A stretch of DNA of 64,000 nt from Puccinia triticina (lineage: Eukaryota; Basidiomycota; Pucciniomycetes; Pucciniales; Pucciniaceae): the NCBI RefSeq assembly GCF_026914185.1, contig NC_070558.1, positions 3,286,001 to 3,350,000 of the forward strand, given 5' to 3'. Under the pieces are notes generated by a model. That model saw only the letters and a list, made by a program, of their open reading frames with translations. It was not told where the DNA came from and made no database searches. This document shows positions 44,735 through 56,897 of the stretch, one piece after another. Each line of letters opens with the position of its first letter. Positions within the stretch are counted from its first letter, which is position 1. Made by a program: the position numbers and the translations under genes.

Positions 44735-45030
44735 AAGGCTGTGTATTTCTCTTTTTGTCCTTTGTTGATACCATGGAATATTACCTTTTTTATGTCTAAA
44801 GTGTTTTGTTCAAATTTGGTGAGTTCTTGTGAGATTTGAAGTCTGGCTTCAATTCTAGAGGCTGGTGTCCTGGACAAAAGCAAGAGATCCTGGGGCTGAG
44901 TGTTGGGTTTGCAGAAGCAGGACCCAACAAGACATTAATGGGGGAAATTGTTTACAAAGAATTCATCAAGTTTGATCAATTTGTTATTGGGTCAAATTTT
45001 GCAGTGTGAATACATGCCAAAGCACTTATT

Positions 45031-45208
45031 AGGGGGTATCAAATATGACCAAATCCACCATTATGTAATTGACAGTTTTGGAAAACCCACCATTAATATA
45101 ACATGCTGGTCCTTCAGCTACCCCATTTTGGGATGCACTGGTCAAGAATTTCATTTTTGCCTAATTAACTGGTTTCTAATTGTGGATTTCTTATATTTGA
45201 TACCCCCT
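45031..45208. mobile_element. MITE with AGGGGGTATCAAATAT ends
   Basis: 178 bp, ends AGGGGGTATCAAATAT / ATATTTGATACCCCCT, flanked by ATT on both sides. The interior is AT-rich. Confidence 0.7.
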
Positions 45209-45626
45209 ATTCTGAAGCTTTTGCATTTACCAATAACATAAAAATTGGGAAATTTTTATCTCTGGGGTAAAATCTCAACAAAAATTCCATTTGACTGATG
45301 ATTTCCCTGTGGAAAACATCCATACATCAACTTTGCACACTCTTAAAAAGCATTCTACACTTTGCTGCATAGAAAATTGAATCAAATGCAAAGGTTATTT
45401 GTTGATTTCATATATACTTTTCCCCTTCTCACACCAAAGGGCAAGTCAAACTGAGCCACCAAATAATTTCTTAAAGGTTTATCTGCTTGCTATCTAAATC
45501 AAATTTTATCAGATCAAATCCATAATACATAGTTTATTTTTTACCAATCACAAGTCTATGTTGGACTGGTCACAGTGAGAAAAATCAGGTCCAATCTTTT
45601 TAGCAATATATGCAAGTTTAGATGTA

Positions 45627-46302
45627 CAGTGGGTCATCTAATGTTTTTGGCACTGCATTTTTTATTGCAGATGCTCAGGCAACTGACCCAAAGTCATGGA
45701 ATTGGCTGCAGGGGTGTAAAATAAGTTCCCAGGAATGATTATGATAGAAAAAAAATGAAAATGAAAAATATGAAAAGTGTGCAAATTTTCCAATTTTGTG
45801 CAAAGTTCTCAGAATCTTTATTATTGCTCAAACCAAGGAGAGAAAATTACAGAGTACAGTATTGCATGTGACAGGAATGATAAAAAATGAAAAAACTGAG
45901 ACCGTTTTCAATTATTTTTGTTGGATCAAATAAATCTGGTCAAATTGGTGTTGATTTGGCCTGCAGGTGCCAACTTCTATTTCAAATGGGTGGATACCTC
46001 ATTCACCCAAAAAATCATTGAAAATGGTCTCAGTTTTTTCATTTTTTATCATTCCTGTCACATGCAATACTGCTCTCTGTAATTTTCTCTCCTTAGTTTG
46101 AGAAATAATAAAGACTCTGAGAAATTTGCACAAAATTTGAAAATTTTCACACTTTTCATATTTTTCACTTTCACTTTTTTTCTGTCATAATCATTCTTGG
46201 GAACTTACTTTCCACCCCTGTAGCCAATTCCATGAATTCAGGTCTGTTGCCTGAGCTTCTGCAATGAAAAACGAAGTGCCAAAAACATTAGACGACCTAC
46301 TG
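45627..46302. mobile_element. Tc1/mariner-type MITE, complete
   Basis: Starts CAGTGGGTCATCTAATG and ends CATTAGACGACCTACTG, with TA on each side. The two arms pair over about 280 bp around a short unpaired centre. CAGT ends and a TA target site are typical of Tc1/mariner. A left-arm copy lies at 39749. Confidence 0.85.
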
Positions 46303-46529
46303 TACATGAAATCCTGCTACCAACCAATCAAGTCCACCAAAAACTGATAGAGTTTCAAAAGAGTTTACATTATGAACTTATGTCCCTTGCCATATATCAA
46401 TGACAAACATGCATTAATCATCAACACTTGCTTAAAATTAACCAAAGATTGCCCTTCCTATCACCTTTGTCTGTCCCCCAACTCAAAATTTCCTCCAAAA
46501 GAAAAGCTTGGTCTTAGTGTTAAAATCCC

Positions 46530-46558
46530 TGCAGCGGCGGAGCTGCCTTGGCCTCTAG
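46530..46558 (+). mobile_element. Helitron-type 3' end
   Basis: GCAGCGGCGGAGCTGC forms a hairpin (GCAGC stem), followed eight bases later by CTAG and then a T. A hairpin close to a CTRR end placed before T is the signature of Helitron 3' termini. The body would extend to the left; its 5' TC end was not located. Confidence 0.6.
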
Positions 46559-46857
46559 TGAATATTAAGCTAAAGAGCCCTAAAGAGGGCACGAGGGTAG
46601 AAAATTGCTTACATACTTGGTAGATATGCCTTACCAAGCGGGTTTACAGAGACGGTGGTGGATGCTCTAATCCACTATTTCTTGAGTTACACCCGCACCA
46701 ATGCGGATGCTCTTAGGCTAAATTTCATGCAAGTATGTCACCCACAAGGAACAAAATTTGGGGCCGCGGGAAGCATGTGAAACCCCCTAATAGCCTCAAA
46801 GAGGCCAAAAAAGCCATAACAAGCCCAAGCTCTCAGAGCATCCGCTTTGGTTGCGGA

Positions 46858-47183
46858 TTAAGGGAGGATTAGCGTAACTAATCCTCTTGGCAACCGCATT
46901 GGGTCCGATTTAATCTGACTAAACTCCTCCTGGGAGTAAAATTTGGAGTAAGCGGGAGTAAAGTTACTCCTTGCTAATCCTGGGAGTAAGCACTGCATGC
47001 AGACACTCCTCCCAACCCAAAAGTGTGCACCAAACACAGCTTAGAGAAGCTGTAGGTGCATAGAACATACTTACACATCTTTCTATCCCACACCAATGTG
47101 GTTGCCGGCCGGGATTGGTGCTAATCCGGCAGTAAGCAGATCTGTTACTCCCCAAGTTACACCCGCACCAATGCAGATGCTCT
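46858..47183. mobile_element. MITE with GAGCATCCGC ends (Harbinger-like)
   Basis: GAGCATCCGCTTTGGTTGCGG on the left and CCGCACCAATGCAGATGCTC on the right are imperfect inverted repeats. A right end of the same kind, CACCAATGCGGATGCTC, occurs at about 46690-46710. The family resembles the GAGCATCTCCAACGG elements. Confidence 0.6.
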
Positions 47184-47788
47184 CAGGCCACTGCCTAACT
47201 TGACACAACTCCCCCCTGGTGGGAGGCTTGCTGTGGCTGGCCGCAAAGCGGCCCCTCTCGCAGGGAGGGACTTGCGCGTAATGGCAAAATTTTGGCTGGG
47301 AAAGAAATCACAAATGGCTGGAGGGAAAATATTAATCCTCAGCCAGCCTCCCCCTCAGGTCCTGTGGACCTTCCCCAAAGACAAAAGATACTTCTGGACC
47401 TCAGCTTTCATTTTGCACCAGTCTCATCTCCTCAATCCAAACCATTTGCACTGTACTAATGTTTTAAAAATAAATAAAAAAACATGAAGGAATGTAAACT
47501 GAGGATGTGCAGCCATCATGCCTGGTGGATCCTGGATCCACAAAGCCACAGATCCTACACATTTTGTTGCAGATAGGAAACTCAATTGTGCATATTATCA
47601 GAAAATCCAAAAATGGATCTTCAGAGCAATGTAATATCCTTCAGGATTCCTTTGACCTTCAAAACGGATTCCTTCAATCAGTTTTGGAGCTTTTTGCTCA
47701 ACATTTTGGGTGAGGGTGCGCATCAGCACTGCCAATGAAACTGTCTATTCACTTTTTTTTTGTACATATTTTGTTGATTTTTAAATAA

Positions 47789-47817
47789 CTAGAGGCCAAG
47801 GCGGCTTCGCCGCTGCA
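47789..47817 (-). mobile_element. Helitron-type 3' end, opposite orientation
   Basis: On the minus strand GCGGCGAAGCCGC forms a hairpin, followed by CTTGGCCT, CTAG and a T. The element body would extend to the right of 47817. It faces the 3' end at 46558 tail to tail. Confidence 0.6.
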
Positions 47818-49089
47818 AATTCAATGGCCATCCTGCCTCTTTCAATTACCCCTCCTCTTGACAGGCTATCCATATTAGACAGGCAAAAAATGATTTTAAA
47901 TCTGGCCAAGTAGGCTGTTGTGAAGCATCTCCCATTCCCTGCTAAGGAACACACACTCCATTGCATCCCATGCATGTAACAAATACATATTTCTCATTCA
48001 AATTGATTTCATGCAAAAAAATTGAATTGCACAAGTCTTTAATTAATCTGAATAAGTCAAGCCCTGATGTTTCTGTGAGACTGCTTAATATATAGCAAAA
48101 ACAATTCAAAAAAATCCAAGGACACTTTAGTTATGATTCATCTAATCACTTCATACTCCTCCATATCCAAGCAAGCTCTGTCCATGATCCCCGGCATTCT
48201 TGTGTGACCCAGTCTGTCTGGAGTTTGATCAATGTTGCCGTGAGGAGGGCCCCAGGGAGAAGGATTGGGAGTGGGGGCCGCAGGGATTTCTATTTACACT
48301 TGCAGGTTGGTCTGTGCAAGTACCACCTGCGCAGGGGCAAGGGGTTTGGTCAGAGGGGGCTGAACTTAACTCAGTCCCTCCTCCGCCTCCAAAGGAGGGA
48401 CTTACAAAAAAGAGTTTTCTTTTCTTTTTGGCATGACAGGTTTGTTCAATATATGTACATCAACAGGCAAGAAGCCTGCACATCTATCAGTATTTGTTTT
48501 TTTATATAGCACCCCACCCTAATTGTTAAGAAATCAGCTAGAAAGAAAGCCCCATAATGGGTCAGACAGGGTTCCCTAGGAGCATTGTCTCACAGATTGC
48601 AATCCATTTGATGTCAGTGTCATCAAAAAAAAGCAAAATTGCTTTTTATCCTCTGTACATACACCTGTCAGAGCTATGGAAAAAAACAGACAGATGTGTC
48701 ACTTTTTTGCCTCAAAGGAACTGTATGTACTTCACTGTTTTGAGGTACCTGGCAGAGTGTCTCACAGGCCATCTTCTGATGCTAATTTTTTGTTGAAGGA
48801 GGGGTGGTACATCCCCAAAATTTTGTGAGGTTGTAGGCCAAGTGTAGACCTTTATCATGGTCTTTACGGTGCCACAATAGCTATTGTTTTGAAAAATTTA
48901 TTGCAGACTTAGGATTTTCTCTGCAAAATCTGAAAAACTTGTCACACCAAAAATGTCCACTGATTGAAAAGTCCCCCCTTTGGAGGCAGGCACAAAGCGC
49001 CCAGGAGGGACTTTTGTAGCTAAGTTTGGGAGGGGGCCTTCGACTCGCGAGTGGTATGGCAGGGTGGGGGAGTCAAATTCTCACATCTA
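47818..49089. other. Intergenic region with dispersed GC-rich repeats
   Basis: No gene. GGAGGGACTT and AAGTCCCNCCT-like motifs recur near 48400 and 48970-49010; they match motifs near 18320-18560 and 47190-47280. The Helitron that ends at 47789 may occupy part of this stretch. Confidence 0.45.
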
Positions 49090-49735
49090 ATCTTGATGAC
49101 CAGTCTGAGTGGTCATCAAGCAGAGATGTGAGTCCCCTCAATGACCGGTCTGATTGGTCATCAAGAGGAGATGTGAGTCCCCTCAATGACTGGCACAGAC
49201 TGTTCATTGAGAGGAGATGTGAGTCCCCTCAATGACCAGCACAGACCGGTCATCAAGAGATGCGAGTCCCCTCAATGACCGGTCTGACCGGTCATCAAGA
49301 GGAGATGTGAGTCCCGTCAATGACCGGCAAAGACCGGTCTCAAGAGGAGATGTTACTCCCCTCAATGACCAGCACAGACCGGTCATTGAGCGGACATGTG
49401 AGTCCACTCAATGACCGGCAAAGACCAATCATCAAGAGACGTGAGTCCCCTCAATGACCGGTCTGACCGGTCATTGAGCGGAGATGCAAGTCCACTCAAT
49501 GACCGGTCTGACCGGTCATTGAGAGATGTGAGTCCCTTCGATGACCGGCAAAGGCCGATCATCAAGAGATGTGAGTCCCCTTGATGAACGGTCTGACTGG
49601 TCATCCAGAGATGTGAGTCACCTTGATGACCAGCAAAGACCGGTCATGGAGAGGAGATGTGAGTCCCAATGACTGGTACAGACCGGTCATTGAGCGGAGA
49701 TGTGAGTCCCCTCAATGACCGGTCCAGATTGGTCA
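49090..49735. repeat. Palindromic satellite array (GATGTGAGTCCCCTCAATGACC)
   Basis: About a dozen units of roughly 45-50 bp, each made of CTCAATGACCGGTCTGACCGGTCATTGAG-type hairpins and a GAGATGTGAGTCC spacer. The same hairpin core is seen at 38455-39520 with a different spacer (GGGATGTAGCCTCC). No clear terminal inverted repeats were found around this array. Confidence 0.75.
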
Positions 49736-49919
49736 TAGAAATAACTGTACTGCATATGTACTGACAACTGAGTCCCCTCTTTGCCCTTGAGCTGACCTGT
49801 AACCACTCAACGAGTGTGTACAGGCCAGCACTGGCTAGCATTGTGTCTGCCCAGGCGCAGGGCCCTAGCAACCAAAGTTGAGGTGCTCAGGGTGCAAAGC
49901 ATGAGGACCCAGGTCTTGT

Positions 49920-50215
49920 GCAGCTGGTTTGGATACTTAAAGGGTGTGAGGGAAGCTGTTTGTCCCCCCAGAGGATCTGGTTTTGTCCCACCCCCTCCCT
50001 GGAGCCCACTAATCACTTGATTACATTTTTGACCAACCTTTTTTTGCCTGTTGCTCCGGCACGGGCTGGAGGGTCAATCCGAGGTGCCCTCCGGGGTTTT
50101 TGGGGATTAATTTAAACTTTTATGGGATTTTTGCTAATGAGCAGAGGCAAAAACTTTGATCTTGCCTTCTGTGTTTCTGTGATTTTAATAAACTTGGATT
50201 ATTTAGTGGTTTTGG
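49920..50215 (-). repeat. Dispersed repeat, partner of 40985-41290
   Basis: Reverse-complement copy of the repeat at 40985-41290, with TTTTGTCCCACCCCCTCCC, GCTGGAGGGTCAATCCGAGG and TTTAATAAACTTGGATT in the mirrored order. About 75-80% similar by eye. Confidence 0.55.
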
Positions 50216-50554
50216 GGTTAAATATCCTTCCTTTCTCTGCCAGATCAGACATTAGGCGTAAGCCTTTCCTGCGGAGAGCCCTCCGGGCGGGGTCCCCCGG
50301 ACCCTCCGTTTGAGAGGCTTAGTTAAGCTAGGGCCACTGCTGGGCTTTACTCACAAGCCCCTTTTTCAGAGGCTTGTTTCGCGAGGCGCCTTCGGCGCAC
50401 CGGGTCCCCCGGCCGCTAAAACAAGGGGTTCTTGATAAGGCTAAAGGCAGCACTCGCGGAGACCCCCGATCCTGAAAGAGCATTCTGCGCAAAACCACCC
50501 ATTTCCCCGACCCGAATCAAGCGACATCAAGATATCAGATCCCAAGAATTAAGC

Positions 50555-51362
50555 ATGGCGCTTCGAAAGGGGAAAATTCAAGAAGAGGACGCTTCGCAAT
50601 TGAAATTAGGACCAGGTCAGCAACCCCGTGTTCCTATCTGAATGAGATCGTGAATAAACTATACAAATATTTCATGATTGGTCTGTACCTGCATTCAAGA
50701 GTTCGAATCGGCTGGTTGCCTGTCGATATCCGAAGTCAGGCTGCTACTAGAACAGAGAGATAAACCGGCGGATACCGCGTCAGTCACGACCATTCAGCTC
50801 ACAATTCCCCGATATCCTTGAGCATATGATTTGTCTATCCCATCTCAACCAAATTCTTACATCCACGGCTTCGGACTCGTACCTTATCACGACGGAAAGC
50901 GTGTACAAAAAGGCGCATGAATATGTGAATCAGTTTGCGAAGTTTAATTCCACCGATTCAGCACAGGCGGCTCGACAGTTGAGTCAATTCCTTGGTCTTC
51001 TACTCCGTTCTTCTGCCGAGTTGGATATTCAATGGAGAGGAGATACTGAAGATTTTACTACGGTCCGAGATAGAATTTTGAGTAAAGACACCAGCCTCAA
51101 GCAGTTCCAACTAGCACAACTGGCCTCGCTTTGTCCCGAAGAAGCCGAAGAAGCAAAGAGTATCATACCGAGGTGAGCACACGTGTCATTAGATACATTC
51201 GATTATGTTTCAAATGCCACCCCTATTCCTGCCACTTCAAGCTGAATTGAATGCCGAAACATGTATGCCCTTTTCCCTTTTTTCAGTATTGCGGGAAAAG
51301 ATGATGATGCTCTTCAAGCACTCCTCAACGAGATCTCTGGCCTCAAGCGATATCAAGGATAG
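50555..51362 (+). CDS. RPB4: RNA polymerase II subunit RPB4
   Basis: RPB4 with RPB7 forms the stalk of RNA polymerase II. Exons: 50555-50615, 50700-50778, 50900-51172, 51287-51362; 489 nt spliced, 162 codons plus stop. The product has QLKLGPEFESAGCLSISEV, KKAHEYVNQFAKF, QLAQLASLCPEEAEEAKSII and the end DDDALQALLNEISGLKRYQG. The CPEEAEEAKSIIPS motif is the best mark of the Rpb4 HRDC-like fold. Exon borders are GT-AG and keep frame throughout. It stands alone between repeat blocks. Confidence 0.92.
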
Positions 51363-52110
51363 CCTAGCTAGAAGTTACGCGAATGTAGCCAAAGAAATTA
51401 CAAATTAAATACCACACGCCGGGGGTACTTCTTACCGCGAGGCAGTGTGGATCTGACGGGTGACACCAGATTGGTGAAACCGACGTGGACTTCACCGTGC
51501 CCCCGGCAATTGTGGGCTCCCCGTCGGAAATGGACAGGGGTCTCGGATCCTCGTCGCCCCGACAAGAAAACTTCAGTGGACTCCACGCGAGTTAATTTAT
51601 TTGTGGTGGAGTCCACAAGAGTAGCTTTTGTGTGCCATGGAAGCCACACTTTTCAATTTCTGTGATGCTGATTCCACAGCTGCTCCGCTTATGCTTTTAC
51701 ATATGCTTGTAGCATGGCTGTGGTGCATTGTGTGAGACAGAGACCCTGCGGGGCTCTCACAGTGAGGCTTTGTTAAGCTTGGCAGCACCATCACCTCCAG
51801 CACGCCCGGATCACAGCAGCAGCAGCATTAATGGTGAAAGCGCTGCGCTACAGATGGCGCAGCGCAGCGCAAAGTGTAGGGCTTTTTGGCCTGGATGCGC
51901 TGCGCTAATTTATAGCGTTTTTGGGCTACACTTGCGCTTTTTGGTGCAAGCTTGTAGCTTTTCTCTTTGGGTCTTGCTAAATGCATGCCAACTTTTTACT
52001 CCATGCACGCCACGTTTTTGGCGTGTATAGGTGGGTACGTCAAGAAATTGGCGTAAATGGCCTGATAACACCAATTTTTTTGTGCGCCGGGCTGTGCACA
52101 CCAACTTTTA
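51363..52110. other. Intergenic region with repeat fragments
   Basis: 51417-51640 resembles the GGGGTACTTC / GAACCGACG repeat at 26098 and 31430. 51725-51780 carries GACAGAGACCCTGCGGGGCT, also at 19170. 51840-51950 has repeated GCGCAGCGC palindromes. No gene. Confidence 0.5.
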
Positions 52111-53207
52111 GGGCCTGTACCATAGCCCGTGGATTCCAAGGATCTTGCCTGGGATTTGGGTCTTTCTGTGAAATCCTCAGAACCCAAAATCCCACTTACC
52201 ATAGCGCCTTTTTGACACCCTCAGGAACCAGGGATGACAGCCCATTTTCCTTGTTTTGGAAAAATAGGTCCGACCTATTTTTTTTGCCTTGGATTTGTGC
52301 ACCATTCATCCCCCTGGCACGCACATCATTCTATGCGTCACGCACACATCACGTCTTTGTATCATCTTGACTCATCCCAATCCTACCAGTATGATGCAAC
52401 TCAATCCAAGTCTCTTTGCAGTGTCTACAGCCCCAGCTCAGCCGAGAGAAGAAAAAAACAATTCACCAAGAAGAACTGCCAAATAAACAACCAATTGAAA
52501 TCAAGACACCAAGGCCTAAGCCAAAGAAGGTCGTTCCGCCCGCCAAAAAGAAGACATCAATGTCAGGATCTGATGAAGACGTAGTGGATTGATCTGGCGT
52601 GGATGAAGCTGGAAAGGCTGAAAAGACTCCCAAGCCAAAGCCAAATAGTATTTCTGCAGCAAAGGCATTGGCCAAGAAAAAGAAGGTCAAGTCCAATTCT
52701 GACAAAGAAATATCTGATCTCAATGACTCAGATGACGACGGCAAATCCAACAAAAGAAATGCCGCAAAACCAAAGCCAAAGAAGGTTGCAACAAAGAAGG
52801 CACCGGCAAAGAAGAAGAAGGCCAAGTCAGATTTGGACAAAGGAATATCCAATCAAGATAGCTTGGAGGATGATGGAAAAGGTGGAAAGAAGGGCAAACA
52901 TAACTGGACTAACAAACAGAAATCAGCACTCCTCTCTTTGATCCTCAACCAGATTGCTTTGGGGAAGGGGACCAATAACGGAAACTTGAAGGCGGAAGGT
53001 TGGACAAAGTTTGCCAAGCGTATGAAATCTTGTTTTGATGTTCAGTTCACCCAGGAACAGCTCAAGAATCAGAAAGGGTTGATGTGAAAGACTTTCATCA
53101 GCATGAAGTTCTTGCTTTCTCAGTTGGGTTTTGGATGGGATGAATCAACTAATATGGTCACCGCTGACAAAGACACATGGGACAAACTGATTGAGGTGAG
53201 TTATGAA

Positions 53208-54439
53208 TAGGGATGGCCGCGGGTACCCGGTATCTGTGGCCGGCGCGGGTACCTGCCAGCAGATACCGGGTGCGGGTGCGGGTGTCAGGGCTAGCCAAAA
53301 ATTCAATACGCGGTTACCCGGGCGTGTACCCGCCTATCTGACCAAGCAACTGTCTGTTTTTGTGCAAACGGACAGGACACCCATGTTTCGTCCTGTCTGT
53401 TTGTGTGCAAACGGAAAGGACAGAGGTGTTGGGGCTGTCCTGTCCATTTCCGCAGGTACCTGGTATCCGTGGCCGGCGCGGGTACCTGCCAGTGGATACC
53501 GGGTGCCGGTGCAGGTGTCAGGGCTAGCCAAAAATTCAATACCTGGGTACCCGTGCATGTACCCGCCTATCTGACCAAGCAACTGTCCGCTTTTGTGCAA
53601 ACAGACAGGACACCCATTTTTTGTCCTGTCTTTTTGCGTGCAAACGGAAAGGACAGAGGTGTTGGGGCTGTCCTGTCCGTTTGCGCAAATGGACAGGACG
53701 CTGATGTTTTGTCCTGCATGCAAACAAACAGGACAATGATGTTTTGTCCTGCACGCAAACAGACAGGACGCCAATGTTTTGTCCTGCCTGTTTGCGTGCA
53801 AACGGACAGGACACCAATGGTTTGTCCTGTCCATTTGCGTGCAAACAGCTAGGAAACCCGATGCTTTGTCCTGACTGTTTGCGTGCAAATGGACAGGATA
53901 GAGTACTTTTTGGGGCTGTCCTTTCCACATTTGCACGCAAACAGACAGGATTGAACAAAAAATTGGCGTCCTGTCCGTTTGCACGCAAACAGACAGGACA
54001 GGCGCCACCCCTAGGGTCTATGTGAGCCGCAGCTGCGCAACTACGAACCCGCTTTCCAGCCCTTGGGCCCCCAACCCCGGGTGTTTTATGTTCCTTTTGA
54101 GTGGCAGCTATCTGCTAAAACACGGAGGCATCCGCCAGCGGATGCGGATGCCAGGAATTGGGAAAAAACGGCCTTGCATACCCAAACACAAGTGGGTATC
54201 TGGATTCAAATAAACCATCTCTAACAATTGCACCCCAGTACTAGCCACTTGCACCCGGGTACCCGCCACTTGCACCCGGGTACCCGCCACTTGCACCCGG
54301 GTACCCGCCACTTGCACCCGGGTACCCGCCACTTGCACCCGGGTCCCGCCACTTGCACCCGGGTACCCTCTCCGCGGGTGTGGGTGTCTGAATTTACTGA
54401 AATTCTGTCCGGGTACCCGGGTGCAAAGTGCCATCCCTA
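53208..54439. mobile_element. VNTR-filled MITE inside an intron of the Harbinger gene
   Basis: Begins TAGGGATGGC and ends GCCATCCCTA, with TA outermost on both sides; the same kind of ends as the 141-340 MITE. The inside consists only of repeats. A 235-bp unit occurs twice from 53219. Then come GCAAACGGACAGGACA / TGTCCTGTCCGTTTGC hairpins (53590-54000), and finally the 21-bp tandem array. Long ORFs here only translate these repeats. Confidence 0.8.
54241..54365. repeat. 21-bp tandem repeat, six units
   Basis: CCACTTGCACCCGGGTACCCG repeated six times; the fifth unit lacks one base. Lies at the right end of the VNTR element. Confidence 0.85.
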
Positions 54440-55378
54440 GTGGTGAAATGTTCTCTTCTCTCTATAACAATGACTAATCAATCTTGTACATGTAGGCTCA
54501 TCCAAAGAAGAAGCTTTGTGCCCTGCAAGCCAATCCCATCAAATGGTAAAATTTAGCTTCACACCTTTTCACCCGAACCTATGCAAGAGGTATCACTGCT
54601 TTGTGGCCTGGAGAGGCACCCCCTGTAGCCGAGGTAGATGAGTTGTTGGGTCAATCGGGCTTGTCGGCAAACTCAATAAAGCGTAGAAATTCTCAGGCAC
54701 CTAAGGATGACGATTCATCTTCGGATTACGCTGATGTTGAGGTAGTCGCGCCTCCCATATGCACCCCAGCAGCCAAACGCATTTGCTCCTCAAAGTACGA
54801 TGTCATCAAGGTTGGCGTTGAGGATATTGTTACTGCTATTTCTGAGACTGGAACACCAACTGTCTTGGCTGAACTCCCCCCAGTCCATAAGGAAGAACAA
54901 CCAACCAAAAATCAATCCACACTCAAGGAAGCCTTTAAATTGATTTCATCTATGTTCCTTGATAAGGTGTCTACTCAAGGTTATGTTAAATTCATCAAGG
55001 TTGTCAAGTCCGAGAAAAATGTTGTATCGTTCCTAGCGCTTGCATCTACTACAAACCCCTCTGTATGTAAGGTCTGGCTTGAAGAGACCTCTGCCAAACC
55101 CATATATGACATGTAAAGATTTCTTTCCCCCATAGGATAAGGATATCGAGCTTTCAACTGTCTCCGTTCTGATTATGATAGTTGTCATTACTCTTCTTTC
55201 TGATATGATAAGAATATCTAGTTTCTATTTCTTTTCTGATATTACCAACAACATCAAGAAGAGTAACAAAACTATTGAGTACCCAAAAATTCATGAAGAG
55301 TAAAAATACTATGTATGGTTGAGGAAACTATCTACGATTCAAGTAAGACTGATACTGTAACTAGAGCTTGTCTGCAAG

Positions 55379-56488
55379 TCAAGCACACTTTGATTTCATA
55401 GCCTTGTTGTCGGCATTAGTTTGGCGATGAGTTAAAGCTTCATTTTGCTTGGTTAGGTCTTCTGCATTTGATTGGTTGTCATCAGGATCCAATTGGAGAA
55501 TCTTGTTGTCATCCAACTGCTGGTTGCGACAAAGGAATTTCCAAAGCATTGCAAGTCCATAAACAAGCTGGAATTGGCAATGGATGTGATTCTCAGAAGG
55601 GGTTTTTAGAACCTTGAATTTGGCCTTCATGCATCCAAAGATGCGCTCGACCATGTTGCGAAGGGAGGCATGGCGGAGGTTGTACAATTCTTTGGGAGTA
55701 GACGGTTGCAAGCCTGCCAAAGCTTGCTCTTTTGGATGATAACCTGTTGCTTGGAACGGTGTCAAGATGCCTTTCTGAAGCCCATATCCAGTGTTGGTGA
55801 GGTAGTACTTGCCAGGTGGTATTGAGAATACCTTTGTGAAAGCATCTGCCAAGACTGTGCCATTGTGCGCACTCCCCTCCCAGCCAGCTAGTACATATAC
55901 AAACTCAAAGTCAAAGTTGACAACAGCCAGTACGTTCTGTGCCACAAACTGTTTGCAATTTCTGTACGGAGCTTGATCTTGAAATGGTATGGTGACCGGT
56001 ATGAAAACCCCATCAAGAGCTCCTAGACATTTTTTGAACGGCACGTATTTTGGATCCTGTGGTCTTTCAGGGATGCCTTCAAATGACTTTAAGTTGACAT
56101 AATTCAGGTAAAAAGCAACTAATGCATTGATCCACCAGGAAAAAACAATGATCACTTGTCTGCAAGTGACATAAAAAAAGTACAAAGGGGCCTTTGTAAT
56201 TTGCTATGTCACTTGTTGGCAAGTGATAATTGTTTTTTCCAGGTGTGAGGACCTCGTGGAAGTACCTGAAATAAGTCAATCTTGGATCAGCAAGATCAAC
56301 AGACCAGAAAAATGAGTGGGTGACATAGGATGGTAACTTTGTACAGTGTAGAGCCTGCGGCGGTATTTGACAACAGTTTGTCTCATTGAATTGTTGCTGA
56401 CAACTCCATCAAGGAACATGAGTACCTGTTCTTCCACGGAAAGAGACCGTCTGTCCTTGAGGAGGCCTTTGCGTCGCAATTCTTCCAC
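55379..56488 (-). pseudogene. PIF/Harbinger DDE transposase
   Basis: Enzyme that would cut and paste the element. The minus-strand frame from 56185 has CLGALDGVFIPV (first Asp, near 56005), VYVLAGWEGSAHNGTVLADA, KYYLTNTGYGLQKGILTPFQ, and NLRHASLRNMVERIFGCMKA with the catalytic Glu. In this family the second catalytic Asp lies in YYLxDxGY; here the position is Asn (YYLTNTGY, near 55793), so the enzyme is probably inactive. Upstream pieces at 56279 and 56488 (QEVTALNWSTFDSLVEELRRKG-like) are the N-terminal part after an intron or frame break. Its 3' end faces that of the Myb gene. Confidence 0.8.
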
Positions 56489-56897
56489 AAGTGAATCAAA
56501 CGTAGACCAATTGAGGGCTGTGACTTCTTGGAATAGTTCAGCTTGTGCTTCTTCAAGGAGGAACCAGGCTAGTGTTGCTTTACCACCATCACTGTAATAA
56601 GGCTCCTCATTGCCTGTTTCCCAGACATGGTTGGTATTGTCCAGGGTGTTGAGTTTTATGGGCCGTCAATTGATTGAATCCGTGGTTCCGTGGTACAGTC
56701 TTTAAAGGAACCACGGGGTTTGATGTCAGAGACTCCAATGTTTTTTTTTTGGAAGAACATATTTTTGGGGGGCGCAGAATCCAAGCTCCAAATCCGCGGA
56801 AAGCTATGGTACAGGCCCTAAAGTTAGCTTCCCCGGGGGTTGCGGTAACGGAGTCAAGGGAAGGCAGTATCTATTTTATGAAATTGTATGTGTTCAG

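Larger units (their letters stand above)
52599..55116 (+). pseudogene. Myb/SANT-like protein of the Harbinger element
   Basis: In this superfamily the Myb-like partner binds the element ends and helps bring in the transposase. The first exon has a Lys-rich basic N-terminus, then GKHNWTNKQKSALLSLILNQ, EGWTKFAKRMKSCFD and FTQEQLKNQKG, then after a stop SQLGFGWDESTNMVTADKDTW. A GTGAGT donor at about 53196 pairs with ACATGTAG at about 54496, after which AHPKKKLCALQANPIKW continues the domain. The C-terminal part is at 54601-55116. Nonsense codons are a TGA near 53085 and a TAA near 54547. The only large intron holds the VNTR element 53208-54439. Confidence 0.7.
52111..56818. mobile_element. PIF/Harbinger transposon, near complete (4.7 kb)
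   Basis: Inverted ends GGGCCTGTACCATAGC (52111) and GCTATGGTACAGGCCC (to 56818). The outer bases are TTA on the left and TAA on the right, so a TWA target site has probably mutated on one side, or the duplication is TA. Two convergent genes lie inside, a Myb/SANT-like protein (+) and a DDE transposase (-), which is the classic two-gene layout of this superfamily. A second element sits in the first gene. Confidence 0.85.

Noticed and set aside
53203..54025. Long overlapping ORFs with QTDRTPMFCP-like repeats
   Set aside because: They translate the hairpin repeat GCAAACGGACAGGACA in several frames on both strands and lie inside an intron-borne MITE.
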